Assembly: GCA_903772945.1 (NCBI GenBank)
Contig: CAICTM010000045.1
Coordinates: 62,001 to 126,000 of the forward strand
Direction: 5' to 3'
DNA from: Seminavis robusta
Taxonomy: Eukaryota > Bacillariophyta > Bacillariophyceae > Naviculales > Naviculaceae
Length of the DNA stretch: 64,000 nt
The position numbers and the translations under genes were made by a program. Below the pieces are notes generated by a model. It made no database searches. It was not told where the DNA came from and saw only the letters and a list, made by a program, of their open reading frames with translations. This document shows positions 11,441 to 22,347 of this stretch, piece after piece; positions within the stretch are counted from its first letter, which is position 1, and the number at the start of each line of letters is the position of its first letter.

Positions 11441-12206
11441 CTATGATAACCTAGCCTTCTTGGATCGTTTTGGGGCACCAGTAGCAATGGATGCCATGGA
11501 TGACTGTTTTTCAACCACCAATGTTGCACTGTCATTCTCTGGTTTGGACAAACATTCTTCTTGTTGACTCTTGGCGCTCTTCCCCGGTGGCTTCTGCTTC
11601 CAGAAAACTAAATCCAAGTCTACCTCACCTTTGCGAAATAATCCTCCCTCCTTTTTCACTCGTTGTCGTCTCTCCTTGTCGTGGAGGGGGCATGCATACA
11701 TTATTTGCTTGGTGCTGGCAAAAGGTTTATACCCCTTTTTGCAGGGGGTAAAGGGGAGAGTATCACCGTCTCCAAATCTCAAGGCAGCGGCTTGCATGGC
11801 TTTTCCTTGCAATGTCATGTTCGAGGAACACAACTTGCTGTAGTGGGACCCTCCATACAAGTCACCTGTGAAAACATTAAAAAGGGCAAGTAGTTAGAAA
11901 GCCACAGATGAGGAGGCATCACGCAACCAGCGATAATTAGCTAGCTAGTCGCTAGCCAGTATGCTAGTTTTTTCTTTGGGACTTACCAGTCGCTGTAGGG
12001 TAACCACAAACGAATCCCCAAGGCACCGTTGGGATAATACTGGCAGATATCCGATATCATTCACTGGGAAGGATTCCACAATCATTTGCTTCGGCAGAGG
12101 CACCAGCCACAGGGCGATGACTGTCTTCCGTGGCGAGCTTCTTTTGCTGCTCTTCGATTCGTTGTCGTTTCCCACTCAGCCGAGAGGACTTTCGTCGTTC
12201 CGACAT
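11441..12206 (-). pseudogene. two-exon basic protein gene with an in-frame stop
   Basis: Minus strand. Exon 1 is 12206-11987 (starts MSERRKSSRLSGKRQR). A clean 121-bp intron follows (11986-11866, GTAAGT...TTTTCACAG), then exon 2 is 11865-11441. Across the junction the frame reads VCGYPTATGDLYGGSHYSKL, which makes the splice convincing. Exon 2 goes on with a Cys/Lys-rich stretch (FTPCKKGYKPF, IMYACPLHDKERRQR) and ends in a basic tail (KRSKKARLS). In exon 1 the same frame is broken by a TGA at 12059-12057, so the copy looks recently inactivated unless the stop is read through. I do not recognise the family; the short basic N-terminus suggests a nuclear protein. Confidence 0.45.
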
Positions 12207-14111
12207 GGCTTTTCTAAAAGAGTGATGTGGTTCCTGGTTACCTACTGGCTACTGTACACAGCTCGGTTATTGATGTGCCGTGGACCGTCGTTGTTTGTTG
12301 CCGCCTCCTCCGCATCGTGCCATCGTCGACTCTCGTCGAGCTCCCACCTCCCCCCAGTGTTGACGGCATGACGCACGGTTCTCTGCAAAGCAGCAGAGCT
12401 GGGAAAAGAAGCAGGAATGTGGGGTCAGTGCCAGGCCTCCATTTCATGGAACAGGCTCCCTCTCCGCCCCGCCCAATTTCATCAAGCTAGCCAGCTAGCT
12501 AGGGTGTCGCTGGCTAGCTACCAGTAGCTGGTTGTCGCACAAAATTTAATGGTTGATCTACAGTACAAAAATGCACTACCGGTACTAGCTAGGAATGGGG
12601 GCAGTTGCCTCGCTCTGGAAGCCTCCATTCTCACGGAAACACTCTCCAAGGCTTCTCTCGGTTTCGCCCTTTTCACAAAGTAATGACTACTAACCAGCCA
12701 AGGCTCTAACCAGTAGCTAGCTAGCTGGCTGTCGCACAAATAAATGGCTGATCTAGCTAGACTACCGTATCAAAAGGATTCGATTCAATCGGTACGGTAC
12801 GATACGTTTCTGTTTCGTTACCTCAACACAGAGTGAGTTTCTTGGCTTGGAAACCTCGACAGATCGACCAGGAACATTTACGGCCAGCTCTGAACCTACT
12901 GCGATGCGAGCAAGCTTTACGACCTCAAGGCAATACCGAGTGCAGAACCTCCTTTCGCTAAATGTGACTGAATTCAGAAGGAGCCTTGCTTCTCCGCAAT
13001 CGGAATTCGGAGGAGAGGAGGATAGCAGCTGAAAATAATGGAAAGCAATTAATTTGGCTACTAGGAAGAACCCCGGCCCATACGCTTGCTTCCGACAACC
13101 AACAGGAACCGTATTCTTGTCGCACCACAATACCGCCACAACATAGCACTATCAACCGCGGAAGCCTCCCCCGTCGATTCCAAAAGGGAGAGAGGGAGGG
13201 GCCATTACAACCACGGGCTAGCCGCTACCATGGTACACCATGCATCAGCTTTGCATTTTGCATCCTACGAGTTGCTAGCAGTATTCAGTCTTCGCTTTTT
13301 CAGCTTTTTAGCAACCAATCAATAGTCACATACAAGTACTGGAGTAGTCACTACATACATGTACTCAACCAGATGCCACCCCCCGTCTATGATAGCCATC
13401 TCACCATACTTCGTACTTCGTATCGTTCCTGCGGCAGCTCCGGACATGTGGACGGTGGATGGTGCTACATGTACCAACTACTGAAGCTCTACTGGGTACC
13501 TCAGTGCCGGTACCGGTACGGCTCCCGTACGTTATTGGAACTCGCAACCGAAAGAACGCTGCATGGTGGAACGATGAAGCCAGTGCTCCTGAAATGATTT
13601 AAAGCAAATTTGGCTGTGTGGTCACTGTTCCAAGTTTAATAAATCTATTTGGAACTGGCATTCGTTTGATCGATTGTCTTCAGTAGAAAAGTGCACTGAG
13701 CGGTACAAGCCTCATTTGTTCTTTTAGAAACTGCAGAGTTTTACGGGCACATGCCTGTCGAGAGGAGAAGCTCCGAGAGTCTGGGGACTCTGGGGGAGCT
13801 TCTTTGCAAGGAAGCAAGCCGAAGTCCGTAATGAGGCTGTTCCGAGTGTGCTGATAAGTTGATAACCTTGTAGGCTTCGAGAAAGAGCCCAAAGCCGAAA
13901 GCAACTAGCTAGCTAGCTAGTAGTACCTGTAGAGTTTATCAATAATCGACTCGACTCGGCTCAAAACGAATTCTTTCTTTCGTAAGGAAGAGCTTTGGAG
14001 CTAACCTAGCAAGAGCAAACACTTCCCTTCCGATTCTTCTCATAATTTCAAAAAAGCAGCAAAATCTCCTCCAATCTCAAAAGCAAATCTTAGCATCCAA
14101 AACCAAAAACC
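12207..14111. other. intergenic, no gene recognised
   Basis: Several long open frames occur on both strands (for example + 12986-13597), but their composition is random-like and none has a recognisable motif. CTAG runs are prominent (12481-12502, 12714-12728, 13905-13921). The last 70 bases are A/C-rich leader for the gene at 14112. Confidence 0.5.
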
Positions 14112-14366
14112 ATGAAGCTTCCAGGAAACCAATCGACACCTCCCAGGAACAATGGCAGTTATAGAGCCTTCAGCTTGACATCTAGGAATCCGCTTACCAT
14201 CCACCACGAGACAACGGATCCATCGAACCGATTGCCGATGAGGCTGCTGTGCAACGTCGAGCCGTCCCACGGACTTTCAGCACCCAATACATCCCCGCAG
14301 GCTCGCCTACAAGCAATTCTGCAAGATGCACTTGATCTGTTGGATGACGAAGACTTTGAGGAGTAG
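14112..14366 (+). CDS. small acidic-tail protein 4
   Basis: 84 aa, intronless. The ATG at 14112 (AAACCATGAAG) follows an A-rich leader. The N-terminal 60 residues are Pro/Ser/Asn/Arg-rich and probably disordered. The C-terminus is SPQARLQAILQDALDLL followed by DDEDFEE and the stop, nearly the same helix as gene 1 (LRSILQEAIDLL). AT-rich sequence with AATATAAAG lies about 90 bases after the stop and may serve 3' processing. This is the last of four same-strand copies; spacing between successive starts is 2.4-3.8 kb, so whole-unit tandem duplication is not obvious. Function unknown. Confidence 0.6.
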   Translation: MKLPGNQSTPPRNNGSYRAFSLTSRNPLTIHHETTDPSNRLPMRLLCNVEPSHGLSAPNTSPQARLQAILQDALDLLDDEDFEE

Positions 14367-15276
14367 ATCAGCGTCCTACAAGTCAAAACCTCTCCCAACT
14401 TCAGAATACCTCCCAGCTCATTATACCCCGGTTCAAATGTCATGCATATTCCATACAATATAAAGTTTATAAGCTACTAGACTTACATATACATGCCATA
14501 CAAGATGTGTCCTTACGAGCCTTTTAGTGCACCTACCTTGTGTATCTTGGATTCCCTTTCACTCCAAGTGGATGAACCGTTTCTCATGTTTGCATTGCCA
14601 AACCATTGACCACTTCCAGGGTTGTCAATTATAAAGAACGCTCAGAAACTGATCAGCGCCCAAATCACGTTACAATCCTTGTGTTGGCTGCTCTTGCTTG
14701 TGTAGCAATCCAGAATCCATTCAAATGGGCCTGGACTACGTACGACTGTACATGCGGGGGGTATCCTCTGGCGTTGATCCTGGAGTTGATCATGGTAAAG
14801 TTCAATGTTGCTTGGCCTGTGTTGGATCCAGGAGGTTTTGGTGTTTTTGGTTCCAGGAGACTGGCGAACTGTCCATTGACCTAGGGCTGGGCATTGGGTA
14901 GGTCATGCAATTGGTTCTGGCGCCACGCAGCTTTTGGCTGTTTGTGCTTCAGCCAGTCCCAGTTCGAAGCCATCCTGTCCTTCCTTTGAGGGAGCACATT
15001 GCTCTCAGAATGGATCTGGCAAGCAACCTGGTGACGTGCCCACCCTGCCTCGCTCTGCTGAACCCCGGCCAACACAAGAAGAAGACAAGATTGGTCAAGA
15101 GGACGGAATGGAACCCAGGGAGTCGAACGCGAAGGAAAGCATCAATGCGACCACCTTCTTGAGAAAACCGAGCCACGACTCATCCCCTCGACTGGGCTCG
15201 CGAGGACTGGTGAACCCAAGCCAAAGCACCCTATCAGAGCAGCAAAACCGACAAGGCAAGAAACTCAAGCCAAACA
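14367..15276. other. intergenic, no gene recognised
   Basis: Open frames are present (for example + 14934 onward) but overlap the start of the next gene in another frame and show no domain. Nothing else supported. Confidence 0.5.
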
Positions 15277-16014
15277 ATGTCGCTAGTTTCCCTGTTCTAC
15301 CTATTCATCTGCATTCAAGCCCTAGTGATCCAACAGGTCTTTGCAGCAGCAACTTTCCGTCCAATCCCAGAGGGTGGAATCTGCTTCACGGTGACATCTC
15401 CTTCTGATGGCTCCACAGATTTGGCCTGCATCACTTATCATGGCTCTGTCACTCCACCACCATCACTGGTTCTTGAAAATGGAACCGTCCGGCAATTTGG
15501 AGAGTATGCACAGTACTATCAGTGGAACAAGGGATATCCAAACAACAATACTGCCATGCAAAACGAGCCAATCGGTTATGTAAGAGTCGGGTTTACATAT
15601 GAAGGCCCCGAACACTGCATTGTAAAGGTTGATGGAACTGCCTGTTGCAGCTGTAGTTCCTGCTTGGATTCCAATGGAACAACAGTGGGAATGAAAGCGG
15701 ACTGCACCAACGTTCCCAATGGCAGGCTGGTCGAGAGGTGTGAGCCCGTGGCCAATTTCTTTCCCTTTGATTTGGGTTTGGGGGATACATCCATGAAGGA
15801 ATGCAATGTGGACGAACCATTGTTCTTGGGTCCCACACATTTCCAAGTGGAACAGGACGATTCCGGTGCAGCCATGGAAGACTCAAGCGACGGTGATGGC
15901 TCTCCTTCGTCGTTTGGTTCTGTCGAAACCAGTGGCGTACTCGACAGGGGATCAATTCGTGGTTGTGCCTTGATGTCTTCTATCATTATCGTCTTGTTGA
16001 CAGCAAGCTTGTAA
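15277..16014 (+). CDS. secreted, probably GPI-anchored Cys-rich surface protein
   Basis: 245 aa, single exon, ATG at 15277 (CAACAATGTCG). Residues 1-23 are a signal peptide (FYLFICIQALVIQQVFAA). The body has several N-glycosylation sequons (ENGT, NNNT, SNGT) and a Cys cluster (ACCSCSSC) about midway. An acidic Ser/Asp/Gly linker follows (DSSDGDGSPSS). The extreme C-terminus is hydrophobic with no basic tail (ALMSSIIIVLLTASL), as in GPI-anchored precursors. Cell-surface or frustule-associated location is an inference. No named domain recognised. Confidence 0.65.
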   Translation: MSLVSLFYLFICIQALVIQQVFAAATFRPIPEGGICFTVTSPSDGSTDLACITYHGSVTPPPSLVLENGTVRQFGEYAQYYQWNKGYPNNNTAMQNEPIGYVRVGFTYEGPEHCIVKVDGTACCSCSSCLDSNGTTVGMKADCTNVPNGRLVERCEPVANFFPFDLGLGDTSMKECNVDEPLFLGPTHFQVEQDDSGAAMEDSSDGDGSPSSFGSVETSGVLDRGSIRGCALMSSIIIVLLTASL

Positions 16015-16835
16015 TGTAGAGAGCATTGGCGTAGATTGAACAATAAGCATTTACATCCATTTTGGTCCGTCGTTTAGTCCGTCGACTGGATGCGTGCAGT
16101 CGATCCTTGTGCAACATTACAAGTACCGGTAGCACCAAATAAATCATCTACCCCCATCATCGCACTATGCATGGCCCTGTATCCACTTGCACCCAGAAAT
16201 GGGGCGCACCCAGAAATTGGACTAGAGTGGCAGCTCCGCCATTCCGTCCGGTGCAAGCTTCCTCCATGGAGCAGCAAGGAGGAAATGGAGGTTTCCCTCC
16301 GCCGTCGTCGTGCCGGATCAATCCAAGCTCGCCAAGGGCGCCATTGCAAAGGCGGGGGCGACAAGCGCATGTTTGACGTGACTGCTGCCAGACGAGATCT
16401 CGGCATGACCAACATTTACTGATGAAAGGGAATATATATTCTTTCATTTTCGATGCACTTTCGATGTTCGATCGATGGATGGATGGATGGATGGATGATA
16501 GATGAATGAATGAATGAATGACGACCGGCGTGTATGCATGCAATCGATCCTTATCATTGCATAATAATAATAATTCGAACATGTGTAGCCGGCGTCTTGA
16601 TGGCTGTGACCTATTCCAAAGGCAATGCTGAAGTTCATACATCATGGTTCATAGATGCATGTTGGTTTTGGCTGCTGCCAAGCCAATCCGTTGGAGTCAT
16701 ATTTGTGCTTCTGATCCATGCACTTGCTGCATCAAATGGGAAAGCGTTCCTGTCCTCATCGACTTGACTCGATTCGATTCACCTCCAGACGTGATCCTCA
16801 GTGTTATCGAGTGCGCTACAGTCTTTGTTGTTGTT
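16015..16835. repeat. intergenic with GATG/GAAT tetranucleotide microsatellite
   Basis: At 16473-16520 there is a run of about five GGAT units followed by about four GAAT units. Near 16560 ATAATAATAAT follows. No coding frame in this gap is convincing. Confidence 0.6.
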
Positions 16836-18036
16836 GTTGCCATTCTTGCACCCGAATGATATGAAACAACCATTGACTATTGAGATCACTGCCTCCTCCG
16901 GGACTGCAACTGTGCAAACAATCATTCATGTGAGCGCGATGATTGTCGGGTCGTAAAATATTGGTCTGATACGAGTCCATAATGTGGATGGTGGTGTGTG
17001 ACAATACTGGTTGTTGGATCCAATGTGTCACGAGTTGATTTTGTCGTTGGAAATCTTGCCAATGATATTCTCCCTTGCGATAAACAGTGGGATCGTTGGT
17101 GGACTTTTCGTGAATCCATTCTTGCATGTCATGCACACTGGTGGCGGGTTGTGAAAAATTGTGACAATGAGGATGTCCGGGTACCGTGGTGCGCCAAATC
17201 AAGAGACACTTTTGTTGTGGATAGTGTTGTCGACGACATGCATCGTTCCATTGCTGCACGACGGGCCAAGTCCGTGTGCGGAGACTGTCCATCAATTCGT
17301 CATCGGGTGTGTAGTGCGCTCCTCGATTGAGTACCAGTACGCGAGGAATTTTTGCCGTGTGAAAGAGAGCGTGTGTCATGTTTTGCAGATAAAAATCCGT
17401 GGAGAACACGAGATCCATACACGCCTCCTCATCACTAGTACAAATATGCCGTTGAATCCGTCCGTGTTTGATGGCTTTGGGTGGCAATCGTGCCCGCTCT
17501 CCCAGTAAGTGTACCAAGGACGCGTAATGCTCCAACGACAAGGAATCTCCTACAAAGAGAACGGTTTGATTGTGGAGAAGACGAATCATTTCCTGCTTGT
17601 CGAATCGCACTAGTTGACACGACGATGGTTGCCATTCCCACGTGTCAAACGGCTGCGAAAATGCCGACGACGGCAAACACCGGACCCGAGGACTCATGGG
17701 CATGTAGGGAGAACGAGGCAGTGTCACGGGGCGCCATTGGCCGTGTGTGATTTCATCGTTGTCCTGACATATTATTGATGGTTCTGGCACTCCTGTCTTT
17801 TCTGGGTTGTCAAGAGTTTTCTTGGGAGTGGAATGAGCGTGGTCTTTTTCTTGCAATGATGATTGGCTGTGTTTTTTCACTGGTGGTTCAGGGACTTGCT
17901 TTTGTAAGTCCAGGAGAGTCAACGACGAGATGCTCGAATCGTCACTCGGCATCCGAAACAGCACCAACAGAAGAATTCCAGGCAACCAAAAGTACTTGCT
18001 GTGGAACATCATTGTCCTGCCAAATGACAATGTCAT
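16816..18036 (-). CDS. PC-esterase / TBL-like SGNH acyltransferase, type II membrane protein
   Basis: 406 aa from the ATG at 18036; the frame is open further upstream but without an ATG, and MM at residues 9-10 is an alternative start. A single N-terminal hydrophobic anchor (about residues 14-27) gives Golgi type II topology. A Ser/Pro/Lys-rich stem follows. The catalytic domain begins with WEWQPSSCQLVRFD, then TVLFVGDSLSLEHY, the GDS motif of the SGNH fold (about residues 163-165). Near the C-terminus NDCLHSCSPGG supplies the DxxH motif of the PMR5/trichome-birefringence/CAS1 group. Plant relatives O-acetylate cell-wall polysaccharides, so a role in modifying secreted or wall glycans is likely. 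All key residues are present, so the gene looks intact. Confidence 0.8.
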   Translation of the reverse strand: MTLSFGRTMMFHSKYFWLPGILLLVLFRMPSDDSSISSLTLLDLQKQVPEPPVKKHSQSSLQEKDHAHSTPKKTLDNPEKTGVPEPSIICQDNDEITHGQWRPVTLPRSPYMPMSPRVRCLPSSAFSQPFDTWEWQPSSCQLVRFDKQEMIRLLHNQTVLFVGDSLSLEHYASLVHLLGERARLPPKAIKHGRIQRHICTSDEEACMDLVFSTDFYLQNMTHALFHTAKIPRVLVLNRGAHYTPDDELMDSLRTRTWPVVQQWNDACRRQHYPQQKCLLIWRTTVPGHPHCHNFSQPATSVHDMQEWIHEKSTNDPTVYRKGEYHWQDFQRQNQLVTHWIQQPVLSHTTIHIMDSYQTNILRPDNHRAHMNDCLHSCSPGGGSDLNSQWLFHIIRVQEWQQQQQRL

Positions 18037-18972
18037 CAAAACTGGTTCGTACCGGTAGTTCGCCAAGAATATTCAGCACGCAAATTCAATCAATCAATCA
18101 ACACCCGCCTCGCCATGGAAATACGGTGCGGTACCGTACGGTGGCTTATGTTGTGGTCAGCGGAACCTTTACCAAGGAAGGCAACCGACGCATGCAGGCT
18201 ACTGACACAAAGGAGGCAACGCCATCGGTCAAATGCAGGGAGGCCGTCCTTCTTCCAAACCTACAGGACACTTGCTGTTGGGTGTTTGCTTGCTTTGTTT
18301 GGGGTTGTCCCTGATCTTTTTTCTGCTTCCAGCTTTAGCGTTAGGGCCACGCCTTTCCCGATCTGGGACTGATATCTTCACGTTCTTGCCTTTTAGATTA
18401 CATGTACATGTAGATATACTCATGGCATTGCTAGCTACAGTAGTTTTCTCTTGATGATGGGATTACTACACTGAGCTTTCAAGAAGCTCTGTCTTATAGA
18501 GTTACCTTCTCTAGTTCAGTCGCTGCCTGGTCCGATAAGAACCTGATTTAATAAAATTAAGTGGCATAGATTCTGTGTTGTCACTTTGAGTTGCTACCCA
18601 GTATTACACCAATACAAACAGCAAGGACTAAATAAAAAGGAAGTCTAATCTGCCAAATGTAGGAGTTGCCCAAATGTTGATTTCATGTATGTGTCAGTAC
18701 CGAAGTAGCTAGCTAGCTTGCCAGATTGGGTGCGTTGGTCCTGTTATTGCTGTCGGAACGCAACATGGCCGGAATGTATGTTCTTAAGAGCCGGGTAACA
18801 TGGCAAATGAGGGAAGATCCGGATCGTAGTTGCGAAAGATCGTTTTCCTCCCTCACAGACGCTTTGGATTCTGCTCACAATCCAACGATCACATCCCCAA
18901 CTGCTGAACTCATCCGCTATCTCTGTGATATCCAAACGTTGGTTCCTGCTGCTCCTAAGTATTGTAGTCAAG
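18037..18972. other. intergenic, no gene recognised
   Basis: Short frames only. The segment just before 18973 is open on the + strand but lacks similarity to the intact MYND paralogue at 41277-42197. Confidence 0.45.
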
Positions 18973-19764
18973 ATGAAGCAACGTACGACGCAGCACGAAA
19001 AAGAAGCGAGGCGGAAAGGGAAAAGAGAAGAAACTGCCTCGCTCCGAACAGACCCAACCAAATGCCTTCATGGTCATGTGTATTCGGCTGTGGACGTGGT
19101 CGGGATCCTCCAATATGATGAGATGACAACATTCATTCATTCATTCATTCAGGATATCGCTGATAAGTTTGACAACTTGCTCTTGACCCAGGGGAACGTA
19201 CCTGGTAGCTACCTACCCTAACATTGTTCGTCATCGGAAAAAGGTGGTCCCCTGTCTGCACGCAGTCGCCGCGGACTATCTGTTGTTGGACGAGGAGAAT
19301 TGGATGGAATCCGTCAAGGTGCTGAAGGCAGCCATTCTCCTAGAAAAATCTGACTCTATCATGTTTGATAAGGATCCTCCCAACAGCGACCTGCATTCTT
19401 TGGGAAACGAGGTTAATCGGTTGGGATGGCGTTTTGTCAAGCATTGTGGAAGCAAGCGAGATGTGGTGGTGTATGTGGACAAGAAGATCCCCTGCAGCTG
19501 TTTGACTGACCTCAAGAAGAAGGTGATGAAAGAGCCGGAAATCCGTACCTGTGGCTACTGTCAGAAGCATACCGCCAACACCATGTGGTGTGAAGAATGC
19601 CATGCGGCGGAGTACTGCTCCAAGCAATGCCAGCTTGCAGACTGGCCAGACCATCAAGATCCATGCAAATTTCTAGGAGGAGAGTTGACAGAGGAGGAGA
19701 GTTGACGGAGGAGGAAATTGCGCAAGCTGCGGACATGGCCCGCTTGAAGGCAAACTCTTCTTAG
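18973..19764 (+). pseudogene. MYND zinc-finger protein, decaying paralogue
   Basis: The frame from the ATG at 18973 (MKQRTTQHEKEARRKGKR) runs to 19221, then continues one frame over as YPNIVRHRKKVVP to the MYND finger and ends near 19764. The C-terminal half is well kept: RLGWRFVKHCGSKRD, DKKIPCSCL, then a C6HC MYND finger (CGYCQKHTANTMWCEECHAA, YCSKQCQLADWPDHQDPC), nearly identical in plan to the gene at 41277-42197. MYND fingers bind proline-rich partners. There are two breaks. A 10-bp palindrome GGTAGCTACC at 19204-19213 shifts the frame; dropping it restores continuity. A 17-bp tandem duplication at 19679-19712 cuts short the tail (GELTEEE...). The copy is probably non-functional, or makes a short MYND peptide. 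Confidence 0.65.
19679..19712 (+). repeat. 17-bp tandem duplication
   Basis: Two adjacent copies of GGAGAGTTGACRGAGGA, differing at one base, at 19679-19695 and 19696-19712, within the C-terminal codons of the MYND paralogue. Confidence 0.85.
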
Positions 19765-21335
19765 GGAACAGAGCAAGAGAGTATGTTTGACCTCGATTGT
19801 AATGGTGAGGTGGTCGACAGGACAACCATGAGAACGTAGTTGCTTTTGGAGTGTTGACGACTGGGGTAGGGAGTCTGTTTCGAGTATGTGCCGTATACAG
19901 GATGACTTCTTTTACGGCTGACAGGTGTAAAATGTGAGCGTTTTTTACGGTTATGTTTCGGTTTTCGGAAATGGGACCCCGGAAGTGGTCATTTCGCGAA
20001 TCGTGCTTGTTTGCGGCCAGCAGCAGAACAGAGAAGAATAACAAAGAAAAAATCAATTTTACCACCATGGCAACAGTGTTGGCCAAATGGTCTCTAGCTC
20101 TACCATTACATTGTTCTAGCTGAGTCTGTCAGAGTACTAGCTCCCCAACACACTCACAGAGCCACAGCTTGAAGGGACTCAGCTATCTCCAAGGTTTCCA
20201 ATGGAGCATCTAGGAAAAATCAGGCTTGGATTCCATTTTGTTGTCATTCTGCCATGCATTTCTCCATGGGAAAGGTGCTCCTGTCCTCACTCTGAGCACT
20301 CAACCTGCACTGTAGAGTCTGGTAGAGGAGTGGGTGGCTCTGCATGAAGACTGGAGCACCCAGTTCAAAGATTCAAAGGAGAATTGTTGACTTGATGACC
20401 AAAATAATGAGCAGATTTCATGTTTCCAGTCAGTCGACCAATCAAATGAGTAGTAGAAAAGCGGTCGCTTGCTGCTTTCGTAGTAGGACTGTCTCCATAG
20501 GATTCATGGCCGCTCCGTAGAAGAGGAGGCATCATTGCCGCGCCATGAAAGAGGCTCCGTCTGTCAGCAGGAAGAAGACCGAATCGATCCGTCGGAAGAA
20601 GCTTGTTGCCATCGCTTGTTGTTCTAGTAGTAGCAGTCGCTTGTTGTTGCCGTAGAGGTGTCGTCGTTCCGTGGAAGAGGAAGCGTCATGGTCGCTCCGT
20701 GAAAGAGGCTCCGTGGAAGAAGAAAGAAGTCATCAACCGAATCGATCGTCATTGGCCGATCGACCGAACGATCGAACGGCTGCCGCTGCCGCTAACCAAA
20801 CAAGAGGAGCCTGTCATGGTGGTGAGTAGAAGCCTTTGTTTAGAGGAGTAGCCGCAATAGAGGAGTAGCATCATCTTGATAGAGTCAATAGAGAGTAAAG
20901 ATAGAGGTATCGAAATAATGAAAGAGCTAGTATGTATGAGTGGCTTGGATCGATCGATCCGAGTGATGTCAGCTGAGATTAAGGTTAAGGCTATTTATGT
21001 CCCTTAAGTCTTTTCGAGGAACGTTCCAAGAGGTTCTGGTTCGCATTCGAATGTCTTACCGGGAGCGGGCTTGCGTTTGTCTCGATAGCTTAGATTCAGC
21101 CTGTAGAATGACCAGACCAGGCTACTCCTCGAATCACCACTGGAAAAAGAACCACCACTGAAAAAACCCGGAGGTGCCGGGTTGAGAAGTCAGTTCGGCT
21201 CTGCATCCAATCACTTTTTGAGATCATAAGAACAGACAGCCGTAGGCTAGTGCCCTCAACCAGAATTGAATAGAAAGCCAAGGGGCTCGAGCAGTTAGCT
21301 AGTATTTGCTCCAATGCTATGAGTGATTACAATAT
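19765..21335. other. intergenic with an imperfect ~85-bp direct repeat
   Basis: Segments near 20510-20595 and 20661-20750 share an ordered series of words (CCGT.GAAGAGGA, GAAAGAGGCTCCGT, ACCGAATCGATC), so they look like an old direct duplication. No gene supported. Confidence 0.5.
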
Positions 21336-22347
21336 CTAACCATGTTCTTTGTTGTCGTTGTTGCCCTGTTGTGGATTCCATGTCTGAGGTTTTGGCGGTA
21401 ACTCGAATGAAGGTTCATTCTCCGAAGACTTGTAGTAATGAGCAGCTCGACTGGATTGGTCTGCCCAGTACTTAAACCAGCCAGCTTGCCGTTCAAGTTC
21501 ATTGTAGAGTGGTGCTCCCTTTTGCAAATGGCACATGTGATTTTCGTGATGCTTGGCTTGAGCATTCCACTGATAATACCGGTGTGTGTAATCAGCGACC
21601 TTTTTAGCACGTCCTTTACTCCATTTTTCCATTTCTTGAATCTCTTTTTCCCTTTGTTGTTCTATCTTATCCCAATTTGGACGGTGCTCTTTGCTCCATG
21701 CTGAAACCTGCTCACGCCAGAAACTGATGTCTTCTGCTTCCAACATCTCATAGTAGTCATTGTAGCGTTATATTTCAGCCTCGCGTTCGTCAGTTGCCTG
21801 TTCAGCACACTTGACAAGTTGCCATCTCAGTCTGTCAGATTCCTGCCTGATTTCTGCCTGCCTTGATTCTTCTTCTTTCCATTCAAAGTTGCACCCATCC
21901 ATTGCTTCCCACTGTGCCACTTCTCCAAAAGCTGGCTGTAGGAATAGATCATTCATTCGTATCTTCTTCTCCAGCTCGGATCTTTGTTTGATGAATCTAT
22001 TTTCTATTTTTTCCAGCCTCATTTTATGATCCTCTCTTTGCGTTCTCAAAAAGTATATCTGGGACCACTCTCTCCGTTTCCTGTCTCGGTCCTTCCTTTT
22101 CCGATTCTCTGATTGTTGCTTTGTTTCCTCCTTACGACTCTTGCACTTCCTTTTTCGGTCGGCTTCCCTTCTTAGGTCTTTCTCCTCTTCTGTCAATCCA
22201 GCCCGATGGAGACGCATTCTTTCTCGTTGGGCTTCTAAATCTGCAAGTTCCTGCTCGGTTGTTCTGTTGGCTAACTTCCTCTGTTTGGTATATGCGATTG
22301 GCCTCAAGTTTCCTATGGTAAGCAGGTGTTCCACGTTTGACAGGCAT
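21336..22347 (-). pseudogene. highly charged coiled-coil protein gene, broken
   Basis: Minus strand. From the ATG at 22347 (MPVKRGTPAYHRKLEANR) the likely protein moves to a second frame (KQRKLANRTTEQELADLEAQ...). It runs through a long Lys/Arg/Glu-rich coiled coil (for example READRKRKCKSRKEETKQQ) to EREAEI. There it meets an in-frame TAA and continues in the same frame as RYNDYYEMLEAED to 21336. The second part is Trp/Gln-rich (FWREQVSAWSKEHRPNW). So there is one shift and one stop in about 1 kb. The basic/acidic coiled coil recalls bZIP-like or transposon-associated proteins, but I do not recognise the family. Confidence 0.45.

Noticed and set aside
12986-13597. A 203-codon + strand frame
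   Set aside because: Composition is random-like, no domain or good start context, and it covers CTAG/GTAC-rich intergenic text.
14934-15407. A 157-codon + strand frame upstream of and overlapping the secreted protein gene
   Set aside because: It overlaps the well-supported signal peptide of the gene at 15277 in another frame and shows no domain.
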